DNA of 64,000 bases from Roseovarius sp. (GCA_027493545.1 JAOSKR010000002.1:124001-188000); one strand, 5' to 3'; shown: positions 18,298 to 29,405, counted from the first letter of the stretch. Translations and numbers: made by a program. The notes: a model not told the origin generated them from the letters alone.

Positions 18298-18986
18298 ATG
18301 AAGAGACGTGCAACCATCGTGGCGCTGATGGCGGGTCTGGCGCTTTCGGCCTGTGCCGCCGCCCCGATCGAGCCGGCCTCGCGCAACGCCTCGGCACAGT
18401 TGCAAACGCCGGACACGGTGCGGGACACCGCCGCGCGCACGGCGCCGCAGGCCCCCGCCAGATCGCGCCTTCGGCCTATCATGTCGCCTCGGTGCGGGTC
18501 CGGGTGCCGCGCGAACTCAAGGTGTCGGAGGCCAACCGCTTCTATCCCGGCGGCGACATCGTCTGGCGCGAGGACCCGAAGGGCGACCGCCATGAACAGG
18601 TACGCCGGATCGTCGAGACGGGTATCGTCGAGGGCGTGCAGGGCCTGGGCGATGCCGGCCGGCCGGCGGTGCTGGACATCGAGGTCACGCGTTTTCATGC
18701 CCTGACCGAGAAGGCCCGCTATACCGTCGGCGGGGTGCACGCGATCCAGTTCATCATGCAGATGCGCGATGCGGGGACCGGCGCGCCGTTGAGCGAGCCG
18801 AAGTTCGTCAAGGCCGATTTCAAGGCACTGGGCGGGCAGGAGGCGATCCGCGCCGAGGCGCGGGGTCTGACCCAGAAGGCGCGCATCACCCGCCATCTGG
18901 CGCAGGTGATCCGCACCGAGATGACCGACCCGCGAGGCTATCACGCCGCCAATCTGGGGCTGATCGGCGTGCTCAACCAACTCTGA
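18298..18986 (+). CDS. DUF6778-type lipoprotein, one frame break
   Basis: 229 residues after correction. The signal peptide MKRRATIVALMAGLALSAC ends in a lipobox (LSAC), so the mature protein is a lipid-anchored envelope protein. The body contains VRVRVPRELKVSEANRFYPG, DIVWREDPKGDRHEQV and a C-terminal LNQL, similar to DUF6778 of Rhodobacterales. The frame is lost near 18455-18462 (one C missing before CAGATCGCGCC). ATG 18298 is chosen for the signal peptide; an in-frame ATG 15 bases upstream is less likely. Function unknown. Confidence 0.75.
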
Positions 18987-19088
18987 TCTTTTCCGCGCCG
19001 GGCAAAGACCCTATGGGGGTGGCATGACGCCGCCCCCCTTGCCCGTGATCCGCTCGCACCCCGAGGCCGCTGCCCGCACGGCGCCGAG

Positions 19089-19637
19089 ATGAAGGCGCTG
19101 CTCGACGCCTGCGTGATCTACCCGACGGTGATGCGCCAGATGCTCCTGGGCGTGGCGGCGCGGGGCGCGTTCACGCCGCTCTGGTCGGCGCGCATCGTGG
19201 CCGAATGGCAGCATGCCGCGGCCCGGCTCGGACCCGACGGAGCGGCGCAGGCGGCGGCCGAGGCTGTGTTGCTCAGGCGCGACTGGCCCGCGGCCGAGGT
19301 CGCGGTGCCGCCCGCGCTCGAGGCGCGGCTCTGGCTGCCCGATCCGTCCGACATCCACGTCCTGGCGGCGGCGGTGGCGGGTTCGGCCGACCTGATCGTC
19401 ACGCTCAACGCGCGCGACTTTCCCCGCGGTGTGCTGGCCGAAGAGGGGCTGTCACTGGCCAGCCCGGATGCGTTCATCCTGGGGCTGTGGAAGGCCGCGC
19501 CGGCGCCGGTGGAAGAGACCGCGCGCGTCGTTCTGGCCGAGGCGCGCCGGCTCTCAGACGAGGACTGGACGCTGCGCGCACTCCTGAAAAAGGCCCGTCT
19601 GCCGCGGCTCGGCAAGGCGCTGGAGAGTGGTCGCTGA
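19089..19637 (+). CDS. PIN-domain protein of the RSP_2648 type
   Basis: 182 residues, intact. PIN-domain nuclease fold with acidic residues in LLDACVIYP (first Asp), VAEWQ, PDPSDIHVLAAAV and SADLIVTLNARDF. PIN domains are Mg-dependent RNases, often VapC toxins. No antitoxin-like gene lies upstream; this subgroup is usually found alone in Rhodobacterales, so a solitary RNase rather than a toxin is more likely. It converges on the amidase gene. Confidence 0.82.
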   Translation: MKALLDACVIYPTVMRQMLLGVAARGAFTPLWSARIVAEWQHAAARLGPDGAAQAAAEAVLLRRDWPAAEVAVPPALEARLWLPDPSDIHVLAAAVAGSADLIVTLNARDFPRGVLAEEGLSLASPDAFILGLWKAAPAPVEETARVVLAEARRLSDEDWTLRALLKKARLPRLGKALESGR

Positions 19638-19661
19638 CGACGGCGCGCGGCGGCATCCTTT

Positions 19662-21283
19662 TCACCGGCGCGCCCCGATGGGTCGCCTCATGGCGCGGCG
19701 ATTGCCGCAAAGGGGGGCCGGGTGCCGGGGTGGTGCGCAGATCCGCCCGATCGGGTTGAGGGCGGCAGCGGGCGGCGGACAGAAACCGCCGCCGCGTTTC
19801 CTGGATGAGCGCGCGCCGCCCTTATTCCGACGGTGATGCCCGGCCGGTGGCGATGGCGGGGGATGGGTCTGCGGCCAGCGCGTCGCGCGGTGATAGAGCG
19901 AAGCGATCCCCAGCAGCCGCCGGTCCGAACCCTTGCGACCGATCAGCTGGATGCCCATCGGCAGCCCGGCGGGGCCGAACCCCGCGGGCATGGCCAGCGC
20001 CGGCAGTCCCGCCAGGCTGGCCGGGATCATCGCCTCCATCCAGCGGTGATAGGTGTCCATCGCCACGCCGGCGATTTCCGCCGGCCAGTCCCAATCCAGC
20101 GGAAAGGGCCAGGCCTGCGCGGTGGGCAGCACCAGCGCGTCGTAGCGATCAAAAAGTGCCGCGGCGGTGGCGAACCAGTCCGAACGGATGACGCTGGCCG
20201 CGTGGACATCCATCCCCGTCATCGCGCGGCCGCGCTCGATTTCCCAGACCGCGTCGGGCTTGATCTGGTCGCGGGTGGCGGGATCGTCGACGAGCGTCGA
20301 GAGCTTGGCCGCCATGGTCCAGCTGCGCAGGGTGGTCCAGCTTTGCCAGAGCGCATCGCGGTCGAAAGGGGGCGGGGCGTCCTCGACATGACAGCCCATG
20401 CCGGCCAGCGCGTCACAGGCGGCGCGGCAGAGATCGAGAATGCCGTCCTCCATCGGATAGGCGCCGCCCCAGTCCCCGAGCCATCCGATCCGCACGGTGG
20501 CGGGGTCGATGTCCGCCAGCGCCGGATCGGGGGCGGGCAGGGCGTGGGGCTGGCGCGGGTCGGGTCCGGCCATGACCCCCAGCAGCAGCGCCAGATCGGC
20601 GGGGCTCCGCGCCATCGGGCCCTCGGTCGAGATCTGGTGCAGGAAGGTGTCTCCGGCCGGCTCTCCGGGCACCAGCCCCCAGCTTGGCCGCATGCCGTAG
20701 ACGTTGTTCCACCCTGCCGGGTTGCGCAGGCTGCCCATCATGTCGGACCCGTCGGCGATCGCCACCATGCGCGCCGCCAGCGCCACCGCCGCGCCCCCGA
20801 CGACCCGCCGCAGCTCACCCGCGGGTCGTAAGGGTTGCGGGTGGTGCCGTAGACGCGGTTGAAGGTGTGGCTGCCGAGCGCGAATTCCGGCGTGTTGGAC
20901 TTGCCGATGACGATGGCGCCGGCGGCGCGCATGCGCGCCACGAACAGATCGTCGCGCGCGGCGATGTTGCCGGCCAGCGTGGGCGAGCCCCTGGTGGTGG
21001 GAAAGCCGGCGGCGTTGGCCATGTCCTTGACGCAGACCGGAAGCCCCGAGAGGGCCCCGCCGTGCGGCGCGCTGCCGGAGGCATTGTCGGCGGCCCGCGC
21101 CGCGGCGATCAGCGCATCGCCATCCTTCATCGCGACGATGGCGTTGAGTGTGCCGTTGGTCTGGTCGATCCGCTCCAGCGTGGCGCGCATCAGTTCTTCG
21201 GCGCCGAGATCGCCCGAGGCGATCAGGCCGCGCAATTCGCATGCGCCGAGATCGAGAAGTTCCGGCTTGGTGTCGTTGGTCAT
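19662..21283 (-). CDS. Amidase signature family hydrolase, one clear frame break and an uncertain C-terminus
   Basis: Amidase of the Ser-cisSer-Lys type: the lysine lies in GLPVCVKDMANAAGFPT, and the serines in CGGSSGG and GSLRNPAGWNNVYG. Later motifs are PSWGLVPGEPAGDTF and SLAGLPALAMPAGFG. The frame is lost near 20799-20803, inside the catalytic GGSSGG loop, where a five-G run should have six. As printed, the frame then stays open to 19662, but the last 60 or so residues are Arg-rich and look non-coding. One further missing C near 19864-19868 would give a stop at 19822 and a normal length of 487. Substrate unknown; it stands alone. Confidence 0.83.
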
Positions 21284-21590
21284 CTCATCGCTCCGCCACT
21301 TTGCATTCCTGTCCCGTATTCCGGTCCGTCGTCTTTATCAAACCATCCCGGGCGTCCGGCGGACCGGCGCCCGGCCTTCCGCCCGTTCCGTGGCCGCGCG
21401 CGGTTCGTGGCCGACCCGGCGCCGCTGCATGCGTCACGCGACCGGCCGTCATGGCGGCCCCACCATGCTCGAATTCCCGACGGAGACAACCGTTTCCCGA
21501 CCGGAAGCGTTTGCGGTCGGGCCCCGGCACGGGTGACCGCGCCTTGCCTGATCGGGGGCGTCGTGTGACGAGGGCGGCCGCCTTCGGCGA

Positions 21591-21614
21591 GAGTATTCGA
21601 GGCAGGATGAATGG
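21591..21614 (+). repeat. Dispersed intergenic repeat, degenerate copy
   Basis: GAGTATTCGAGGCAGGATGA followed by ATGG, a diverged copy of the repeat also found at 8611, 24676, 31590 and 46722. It lies between the amidase start (21283) and the MFS exporter stop (21642), a 358-bp gap in which I see no gene and no other feature. Confidence 0.45.
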
Positions 21615-21641
21615 GGGGCGGGCGCGGTGCCGGGCTGCTGC

Positions 21642-22875
21642 TCAGATCAGGCCGGTCAGGCGCCTTTCGCGCCGGATCACGAGCGCGATGGCGGCCACTG
21701 CGCCGGCGGCGGTGACGGCCATCATCCACAAGAGCGGCAAGGCGCCCGACCCCGGCGTCAGTATGACGCCGGCGAGCGCCGAAAGGGCGGCGCCCAGACC
21801 GATCATCAGCGCGCCGGAAAGCCCCGAGGCGGTGCCGGCCAGGTGCGGGCGGACCGACAGCGCCCCGGCTGTGGCATTGGGGATCGTCATACCGTTGCCA
21901 AGCCCGACACCGGTCATCAGCCCGAAAAAGACCGCCGGTGTGCCCAGGCCGAGATGAAAGAGCAAGACGTTGAGTGCAATGCCGACGGCGTTGACCAGCG
22001 TCCCCCAGAGCACCATGCGGTTGATGCCGAAACGGACCGAGAACCGCCCCGACAGGAAGTTGCCGAGAAAATATCCCACTGCGGGCGCGCCGAAGTAGAG
22101 CCCGAACGTGGCCGGGTCGAGCCCGAAGACGTGATCGCCCACATAGGGTCCGCCGCCGAGATAGGCGAAGAAGGCGCCCGACGACAGCCCCAGTGTCATG
22201 GTGTAACCCCAGAACCGGGGCGAGGTCAGAAGCTCGGGGAAATCGCGCGCTTGCGGGCCGGCCCCGCCGCGCCCGCGCGGGGCGGTCTCGCCGAGATCGG
22301 CCCAGGTCAGCCACAAGACCGCGGCGCCGGCCAGAAACAGGGCCCAGAAGCTCGCCTGCCAGCCGAAGGCGGCGTCGAGCGCGCCGCCGATCGCGGGACC
22401 CACCATCGGGGCCACCGCCATGCCCATGGTGACATAGCCGATCATCGAGGCGGCCTCGGCCTCGGGCACCATGTCGCGCACCACCGCGCGCGACAGCGCC
22501 ATGGCGGAGACGATGCTGGCCTGCAGCATGCGAAAGCCGAGGAAGACCCAGATATTGGTGGCCGAGGATGCAGCCGAGTGTCGCCACCAGAAACAGCGCC
22601 AGCCCCGCCAGCAATACCGGGCGGCGCCCGTAGCGGTCGGAAATCGCGCCGATGAAGAGCTGCATGACCGCGTTGACGGCGAGATAGAGCGCCACCGAGA
22701 GCTGCATCACCCGGTATTCGGTGTCGAAATAGGTCGCCATCGACGGCAGCGAGGGCAGAAAGATGTTCATCGCCAGTGCCGACAACGCCGACAGCAGGAC
22801 CAGCGTAACGAGATAGGGCGGCGACTTGCGGTCGAGAAACCGGCGCTGCGGAAAGGGGGCGGGGGCGTTGGCCAT
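21642..22875 (-). CDS. Bcr/CflA-type multidrug MFS exporter, one frame break
   Basis: 410 residues after correction, with about 12 hydrophobic segments. MFS motif A is present as GAISDRYGRRPVLL after helix 2, and the DHA1 motif C region as GPAIGGALDAAFGWQASFW. The family exports drugs such as bicyclomycin by proton antiport. The start ATG 22875 reads MANAPAPFPQRRFLDRK. The frame is lost near 22555-22562 (one extra base in CTCGGCC), between helix 3 and the LQASIVSAMALSRAVVRD loop. It is divergent from pccB with 231 bp between. Confidence 0.87.
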
Positions 22876-23016
22876 GGCGCGCACTCTAGCGGTTCGGCGT
22901 GCCCTGTCCATCGCCGCGCACGGCGCATTCAAGTGTGCGTGGATGCACGGCGGGAGCGGGATCGCGGCGCCGCGCATGTCCCGGATATTCGCAATTATTC
23001 AATTCGCGACAACATA

Positions 23017-23040
23017 TCTGCTAAAGATTTGCAAATTTGC
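23017..23040. promoter_or_regulatory. Overlapping TTTGCAAA/GCAAATTTGC palindromes upstream of pccB
   Basis: TTTGCAAA (23028-23035) overlaps the 10-bp palindrome GCAAATTTGC (23031-23040); a degenerate half-site TCTGCTAA lies just upstream at 23017-23024. As I recall, regulators of the ScfR family (PccR of Rhodobacter, RamB of Corynebacterium) bind TTTGCAAA-type half-sites and control propionate genes. The site is 67 bp upstream of pccB. No such regulator gene lies in the window. Confidence 0.5.
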
Positions 23041-23106
23041 GGGATTCCGCTTTGTATCCGCCGTCTCCGGCTTTAGTTTCCGCCTTGGATTGCGAAGGGG
23101 AGAGTC

Positions 23107-24639
<1,533 letters not shown>

Positions 24640-24675
24640 GGATGGGGCGGGTGGGGGGCCAGCCCCCACACCCCC

Positions 24676-24703
24676 GGAGTATTTCAAGGCAAGATGAAAG
24701 GAT
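24676..24703 (+). repeat. Dispersed intergenic repeat, copy after pccB
   Basis: GGAGTATTTCAAGGCAAGAT followed by GAAAGGAT, 36 bp after the pccB stop. It shows the full consensus. Its ATG (24694) could be mistaken for the start of the next gene, and its AAAGGA serves as that gene's ribosome site. Confidence 0.65.
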
Positions 24704-24708
24704 GCGGG

Positions 24709-25110
24709 ATGCGCGCGCGGGCATGGCGGAGGCTGACGGCAGGGGGGGTGCCGGTGCTGGTGGCGTCGTCGGGTGCCGAAGCCGCGGAGCCGGGCCGCGT
24801 GACGCTGCCCTCGGGGCTGGTGGCGGTGCTGCAGGAGACGATCCGCGAAGATGGTCCGGTCATGCGCTACCGCTATGTCGCGGACGGGTTCGACAGTGGT
24901 GCCCCGCTGGCGCAGGTCGCGGCCGATCTGGAGCATCTGTGCGCCGCCGACGCCGCGCCACGGGCCGCCGCCGCCGGGCTGGAGGCGGCGCGGCTGGTGA
25001 TCTCGCTGGCCGACAGGGCATCGGAATTCGGCCGCGCGGATCCACAGTTGCGGCAGGTCTTCGAGGCTTTCCGGCTTGAGAACGGCACCTGTATCTGGGA
25101 GGCTTTCTGA
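24709..25110 (+). CDS. DUF6497-like exported small protein
   Basis: 133 residues from ATG 24709, chosen because AAAGGA (24697-24702) is correctly spaced and the upstream ATG at 24694 belongs to a dispersed repeat. The N-terminus (RARAWRRLTAGGVPVLVASSG) resembles a weak signal peptide ending near AEAAEP. The body includes RVTLPSGLVAVLQETIRED, YRYVADGF and ENGTCIWEAF, similar to DUF6497 proteins of Rhodobacterales. No function is known to me. It is in the pcc block and may be transcribed with it. Confidence 0.68.
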   Translation: MRARAWRRLTAGGVPVLVASSGAEAAEPGRVTLPSGLVAVLQETIREDGPVMRYRYVADGFDSGAPLAQVAADLEHLCAADAAPRAAAAGLEAARLVISLADRASEFGRADPQLRQVFEAFRLENGTCIWEAF

Positions 25111-25324
25111 TGCGTACACAATATCTTGCGGCGCGACTCTCATGTGGGCACCGGTTTGAGGCTTTGGAGTCACATTTCCCCGGCTTTGCTGTGGATAAGT
25201 ATCAAATCGGCGGCGTGTCGCCTATCCTAGGGGGTGGTTGCACTCGAGTGACCGCAAAGGCGGGTGCAGAGCAGGTGGGGCAGCCTGCGCATCGCCGCAA
25301 TGTGTACACATACAGGAGACATCA

Positions 25325-25471
25325 ATGTCGAAAACCGTCACGAGCATCCTTGCGCTTGGCCTTGTGGCCATGGTCGCGGCCTGCGGCCAGCAACAGCAGC
25401 AGGAGGAATTTGTCGTGGTCGAGCCCGAGCCGATTTCGGTCGAGCCCGTCTACACCGGCAAGTACAAGTAA
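25325..25471 (+). CDS. Small lipoprotein (48 residues)
   Basis: MSKTVTSILALGLVAMVAAC is a signal peptide with lipobox VAAC; a Gln tract follows, then an acidic tail with EPEPISVEPVYTGKYK. AGGAG at 25314-25318 lies 6 bases before ATG 25325. Only about 28 residues remain after processing. Similar tiny lipoproteins occur between pccB and pccA in relatives, which supports it as a real gene. The 214-bp gap before it (25111-25324) shows no clear promoter. Confidence 0.75.
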   Translation: MSKTVTSILALGLVAMVAACGQQQQQEEFVVVEPEPISVEPVYTGKYK

Positions 25472-25558
25472 TCCCGCAAGGGATTGCGGGGGGCGGGCCT
25501 TCGGGCCCGTCCCCGTCCCCGCCGCCGCGCGGCGCCCCGGTCCCGGAGGGCGCGCCCC

Positions 25559-25916
25559 ATGCTGAAGCATCGCGGCTTTCCCGGGCGCCTGCCCGGCACC
25601 GATCTCCAGTTCACCATCCGCCGTGCCAACCCCGGGGGTGACGCCGATCATCCGGCGCGAGCGTTTCGCCGACCGCCGGCCCGCCGACCGGCGCGCCGAT
25701 GCCGCCTTCGTGCGTGCGCTCTGGCAGCACTTCGGTGCGGAGCCGTTCGAGCGCGGCAACCTCGATGCCGGGCGGTTGAGCTGGCTCTTCGGGCGCGAGG
25801 TCAAGCCCGCCGACGACCCCTTTGACCCGGCCGACTACGGCGCCCGGCTGGTGCTCGATGTCGATGCGGCGCGCGCGACCTTTCCCGAGGCGTTCGACGG
25901 GGAGGCGGGCTGGTGA
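25559..25916 (+). CDS. Hypothetical protein in the pcc block, one frame break
   Basis: 118 residues after correction. ATG 25559 reads MLKHRGFPGRLPGTDLQFTI; the frame is lost near 25633-25637 by one extra G in CCCCGGGGGTG and continues VTPIIRRERFADRRPADRR to FPEAFDGEAGW. If no error is assumed, a GTG at 25623 could start a shorter 97-residue protein. No signal peptide, no membrane segment, no recognised domain. It stands between the small lipoprotein and pccA. Confidence 0.6.
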
Positions 25917-26119
25917 GGCGGATGCCACCTGACATGGCGCTTTTGCGCGGGAGTTTGCCGAGGCCACGCGCGATTGCGCGGAATGCAGCCGAAGCCGGGG
26001 CGCCGCGGCGGCGGCGCTTGGCGGCGTGTCCCGCCGGGTGCAGCGTGGGGGCCGTAGTGGTGGCCCTCCCCCAAGGGGCCGGGGCGATGACATGCCCCTA
26101 CCGTTACCCTTCCCCTCAT
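25917..26119. other. Non-coding stretch before pccA
   Basis: The 329-bp gap 25917-26245 has no convincing gene. An Arg/Pro-rich open frame on the plus strand has no ribosome site and no recognisable domain. The gap contains the terminator described next and a C-rich segment (26063-26116) with no clear promoter. Confidence 0.5.
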
Positions 26120-26160
26120 GGGCGGCCCTGCGCCGGGATGCGCAGGCCGCCCCTTTTTTT
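26120..26160 (+). terminator. Strong hairpin with T tract, 86 bp before pccA
   Basis: GGGCGGCC, a bulged C and TGCGC pair with GCGCA and GGCCGCCC around a CGGGAT loop (26120-26152), followed by seven T (26154-26160). It is a textbook intrinsic terminator in the direction of pccA. It either ends the transcript of the small upstream genes or attenuates read-through into pccA. Confidence 0.8.
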
Positions 26161-26245
26161 CATCCCGCGACAGATACGACGACCCGCATGACGCGCGCGC
26201 CCCGGCGTCGGCGCGCGGCCCGCGATTCACCGAGAGGACCAGCCG

Positions 26246-28291
26246 ATGTTCAAGAAAATCCTGATCGCCAACCGCGGCGAGATCGCCTGCCGCGTGATCA
26301 AGACCGCGCGCAAGATGGGCATTGCCACCGTGGCGGTGTATTCGGAGGCGGACAGGAACGCGCTGCATGTGCGGATGGCCGACGAGGCGGTGCTGATCGG
26401 CCCGCCGCCCGCGAGCGAGAGCTATATCGTCATCGACAAGGTGATGGCGGCGGTCCGCGAGACCGGCGCCGAGGCGGTGCATCCGGGCTATGGCTTCCTG
26501 TCGGAGAACCCGCGCTTTGCCGATGCGCTCGAGGCCGCGGGCGTGGCATTCGTCGGCCCGCCCAAGGGCGCGATCGAGGCGATGGGGGACAAGATCACCT
26601 CGAAGAAGATCGCGCAGGAGGCGGGCGTCAGCACCGTGCCGGGCTATATGGGGATCATCGGGGATGCCGACGAGGCGGTGAAGATCAGCCGCGAGATCGG
26701 CTATCCGGTGATGATCAAGGCCTCCGCCGGCGGCGGCGGCAAGGGGATGCGCATCGCCTGGGACGACGCCGAGGCGCGCGAGGGGTTCCAGAGTTCGAAG
26801 AACGAGGCGGCAAGCAGTTTCGGCGACGACCGCATCTTCATCGAGAAGTTCGTCACCCAGCCGCGACACATCGAAATCCAGGTGCTGTGCGACAGCCATG
26901 GCAACGGCGTCTATCTGGGCGAGCGCGAATGCTCGATCCAGCGACGCAACCAGAAGGTCATCGAGGAGGCGCCGAGCCCGTTCCTGGACGAGACAACGCG
27001 CCGCGCAATGGGCGAGCAGGCCGTCGCGCTGGCCCAGGCTGTGGACTATGCCAGCGCCGGCACCGTGGAATTCATCGTCGATGGCGACAGGAACTTCTAT
27101 TTTCTCGAGATGAACACGCGGCTTCAGGTCGAGCACCCGGTGACCGAGCTGATCACCGGCGTCGATCTGGTCGAGGAGATGATCCGCGTGGCGGCAGGCG
27201 AGACGCTGTCGATCCGCCAGGACGACGTCCGGCTGACCGGCTGGGCGATCGAGAGCCGGCTTTACGCCGAAGATCCCTATCGCAACTTCCTGCCCTCGAT
27301 CGGAAGGCTCAGCCGCTATCGCCCGCCGGCGGAGGTGGCGGCGGGGCCGCTGCTGGCGTCGGGCAAGTGGCAGGACGACGCCGAACCCGGAGAGACCGCG
27401 GTCAGGAACGACACCGGAGTCTACGAGGGTGGCGAGATCAGCATGTATTACGACCCGATGATCGCCAAGCTCTGCACCTGGGCGCCCGACCGGGGCCGGG
27501 CGATCGAGGCGATGCGCATCGCGCTTGACAGTTTCGAGATCGAGGGGATCGGCCACAACCTGCCGTTCCTGAGCGCGGTGATGGATCATCCGCGCTTTGT
27601 CTCGGGGCAGATCACCACCGCGTTCATCGCCGAGGAATATCCCGAAGGATTCGACGGCGTGCGGCTTGACGATCCCGCGCTGAGGCGGATCGCCGCCAGC
27701 GCCGCGGCGATGCACCGGGTGGCGGAAATCCGGCGTACCCGCCTGTCGGGCCGGATGGACAACCACGAGCGCCATGTCGGCGAGGACTGGGTGGTCTCGC
27801 TGCAGGGGCAGGCCTTTGCCGTGCGGATTGCGGCCGACCGCAAGGGCGCGACGGTCGCGTTCGCTGATGGCGGCGCGATTCGGGTGACGAGCGACTGGAC
27901 CCCGGGCGACCGGCTGGCGGTGCTGCAGGTCGAGGGCAGTCCGCTGGTGCTGAAGGTGGGCAAGATCTCGGGCGGCTTTCGCATCCGCTCGCGGGGCGCC
28001 GACCTGAAGGTGCATGTGCGCACGCCCAGGCAGGCGGAACTGGCGGCGCTGATGCCCGAAAAGGCGCCGCCCGACACCTCGAAGATGCTGCTCTGCCCGA
28101 TGCCGGGGCTGATCGTCAGCGTCGCCGTGGAAGCCGGCCAGGAGGTGCAGGAGGGCCGGGCGCTCTGCACCGTGGAGGCGATGAAGATGGAAAACATCCT
28201 GCGCGCCGAGCGCCGCGCGGTGGTCACGAAGATCAACGCCGGTCCCGGCGACAGCCTGGCGGTGGACGACGTGATCATGGAATTCGAGTGA
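26246..28291 (+). CDS. pccA: Propionyl-CoA carboxylase alpha subunit (biotin carboxylase + biotin carrier)
   Basis: 681 residues, intact. Domains in order: biotin carboxylase N-terminal (KILIANRGEIACRVIKTARK), ATP-grasp with ASAGGGGKGMRIAW, biotin carboxylase C-terminal, BT linker (about 500-590), and a biotinyl domain with VEAMKMENIL, whose K647 carries biotin. It carboxylates biotin with bicarbonate and ATP and works with PccB as a dodecamer. AGAGGACCAGCCGATG gives a reasonable start. Gene order pccB, small genes, pccA, mcm is common in Rhodobacterales. Confidence 0.95.
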   Translation: MFKKILIANRGEIACRVIKTARKMGIATVAVYSEADRNALHVRMADEAVLIGPPPASESYIVIDKVMAAVRETGAEAVHPGYGFLSENPRFADALEAAGVAFVGPPKGAIEAMGDKITSKKIAQEAGVSTVPGYMGIIGDADEAVKISREIGYPVMIKASAGGGGKGMRIAWDDAEAREGFQSSKNEAASSFGDDRIFIEKFVTQPRHIEIQVLCDSHGNGVYLGERECSIQRRNQKVIEEAPSPFLDETTRRAMGEQAVALAQAVDYASAGTVEFIVDGDRNFYFLEMNTRLQVEHPVTELITGVDLVEEMIRVAAGETLSIRQDDVRLTGWAIESRLYAEDPYRNFLPSIGRLSRYRPPAEVAAGPLLASGKWQDDAEPGETAVRNDTGVYEGGEISMYYDPMIAKLCTWAPDRGRAIEAMRIALDSFEIEGIGHNLPFLSAVMDHPRFVSGQITTAFIAEEYPEGFDGVRLDDPALRRIAASAAAMHRVAEIRRTRLSGRMDNHERHVGEDWVVSLQGQAFAVRIAADRKGATVAFADGGAIRVTSDWTPGDRLAVLQVEGSPLVLKVGKISGGFRIRSRGADLKVHVRTPRQAELAALMPEKAPPDTSKMLLCPMPGLIVSVAVEAGQEVQEGRALCTVEAMKMENILRAERRAVVTKINAGPGDSLAVDDVIMEFE

Positions 28292-28295
28292 GGCG

Positions 28296-28814
28296 ATGAT
28301 GGTGTGGCCCGCTCCGGTAACCCGACTGGCCCTGGCCGGCGCCGCGCTCGGCCTCGTGGCCGGCTGCGCGCGCGAGGACGAGGCGGGGATGCGGGCGCGG
28401 CTGGCGCAGTGGTTCGCGCTGGGCGAGACCGTGGCCTTTGCCGCGCGCGGCGATTGTGCCGCGGGCGTCTTTCGGTTGCGCGGAGATGCCATCGGCGCGG
28501 CGCTGCCGGTGGCGCGGTCGGTGGCCGGGATGCTGCGTACGCTGGATCGGCGGGGCAGGGCGGCGCTCGACGATCGCGCGCAGCCCCCCGACGCCGCGCT
28601 GGTCGAGATCGCCAACGCCGACCGCGCCACCGGCACCGCGATGCGCCGGGCGGCGCTGGAGGCGCGCGAGTGCATGGATGCGGACACGCGGGCGGGGTTT
28701 CACGCCGGTCTGACCGCGCAGGGCGCGATGCTGGCCCATGACCGGGAAAGCGGCACCGTGATGGTGATCGACCGCGACGCGGGGCGCATCTTCGCGCTGA
28801 TGGGGGCGCGGTGA
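28296..28814 (+). CDS. Hypothetical lipoprotein after pccA
   Basis: 172 residues, 4 bp after the pccA stop. Signal segment VTRLALAGAALGLVAGC ends in lipobox VAGC. The body is Ala/Arg-rich with two other Cys (RGDCAAGVFRLRG, ARECMDADTRAGF) and ends VMVIDRDAGRIFALMGAR. Close spacing suggests co-transcription with pccA. It converges on the DUF4174 gene. No family function known to me. Confidence 0.7.
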   Translation: MMVWPAPVTRLALAGAALGLVAGCAREDEAGMRARLAQWFALGETVAFAARGDCAAGVFRLRGDAIGAALPVARSVAGMLRTLDRRGRAALDDRAQPPDAALVEIANADRATGTAMRRAALEARECMDADTRAGFHAGLTAQGAMLAHDRESGTVMVIDRDAGRIFALMGAR

Positions 28815-28825
28815 TGCGCGCGCGC

Positions 28826-29284
28826 TCAGCCGTCGCCGTGCCGGTCGCGGATTTCCTGCTGGCGCAGCGGCATCTTGTCGATGGTGCGGCTGATCTCTCG
28901 CACCGACCAGGGCGCAGGCTTGCGCAGGTAGACCAAGCCGTCCTTGCCGATCAGGGTCAGCATGAAGCCGCGCGGGCGCAGTTCGCGGCGCAGGGCGCTG
29001 CCCTCGCGCGCGCTGGTGTCGGTCAGCACCACCACGTCGCGGTCGGCCAGTGCGTCGAGCCTTTCGGTGATGTACTGCATCTGCTGGACATATCGCGGGT
29101 CGGCGGGGCTGTCGGCGAACACCACCAGCGCACGCTTGAGCCAGATGAAGTCCTCGAGCGAGACGCTGTCGCCGGGCAGGATGATGTCGTCGGCCGCGAC
29201 GCCGTTCTCGGCCCAGGCGGGCGGGGCCGCCGGGCCGGACATGGCGAGAAACATCGCGACGAGAAGGGCAAGAGTTTTATTCAT
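28826..29284 (-). CDS. DUF4174 domain exported protein
   Basis: 152 residues from ATG 29284. Signal peptide MNKTLALLVAMFLAMSGPAA, cleaved after about AWA. The DUF4174 domain has a thioredoxin-like layout (WLKRALVVFADSPADPRYVQ, ADRDVVVLTDTSAREG, GFMLTLIGKDGLVYL, PWSVREISRTIDKMPLRQQE). Redox Cys are absent, so it is probably not an oxidoreductase. An in-frame ATG further upstream would cover the mcm leader and bury the signal peptide. Divergent from mcm. Confidence 0.78.
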   Translation of the reverse strand: MNKTLALLVAMFLAMSGPAAPPAWAENGVAADDIILPGDSVSLEDFIWLKRALVVFADSPADPRYVQQMQYITERLDALADRDVVVLTDTSAREGSALRRELRPRGFMLTLIGKDGLVYLRKPAPWSVREISRTIDKMPLRQQEIRDRHGDG

Positions 29285-29405
29285 GGGTGCTCCGTTGCGG
29301 CTAGATATAGGCTGGGGCGCGCGGGAAGCGAAGGCGCAATGCCGCGGAAAGGCGAAAAAATCCGCCCCCGCCGGGCGGCGCATGGGATGACGGAAGGACA
29401 AGTCA

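Noticed and set aside
19089..19637. VapC toxin of a toxin-antitoxin pair
   Set aside because: No small antitoxin-like gene lies directly upstream; the gap 18987-19088 has no reading frame with a start.
25913..26191. Small Arg/Pro-rich gene in the pccA leader
   Set aside because: No ribosome site, low-complexity sequence and an intrinsic terminator inside it.
25835..28687. A 950-codon open frame on the minus strand, antisense to pccA
   Set aside because: It is His/Arg/Ala-rich, has no domain, and lies exactly opposite an intact gene. In high-GC DNA antisense frames stay open because stops are rare. Similar shadows oppose ppk1 (37266-39686, plus), the mutase gene (29709-31334, minus) and pccB (22999-24240, minus).
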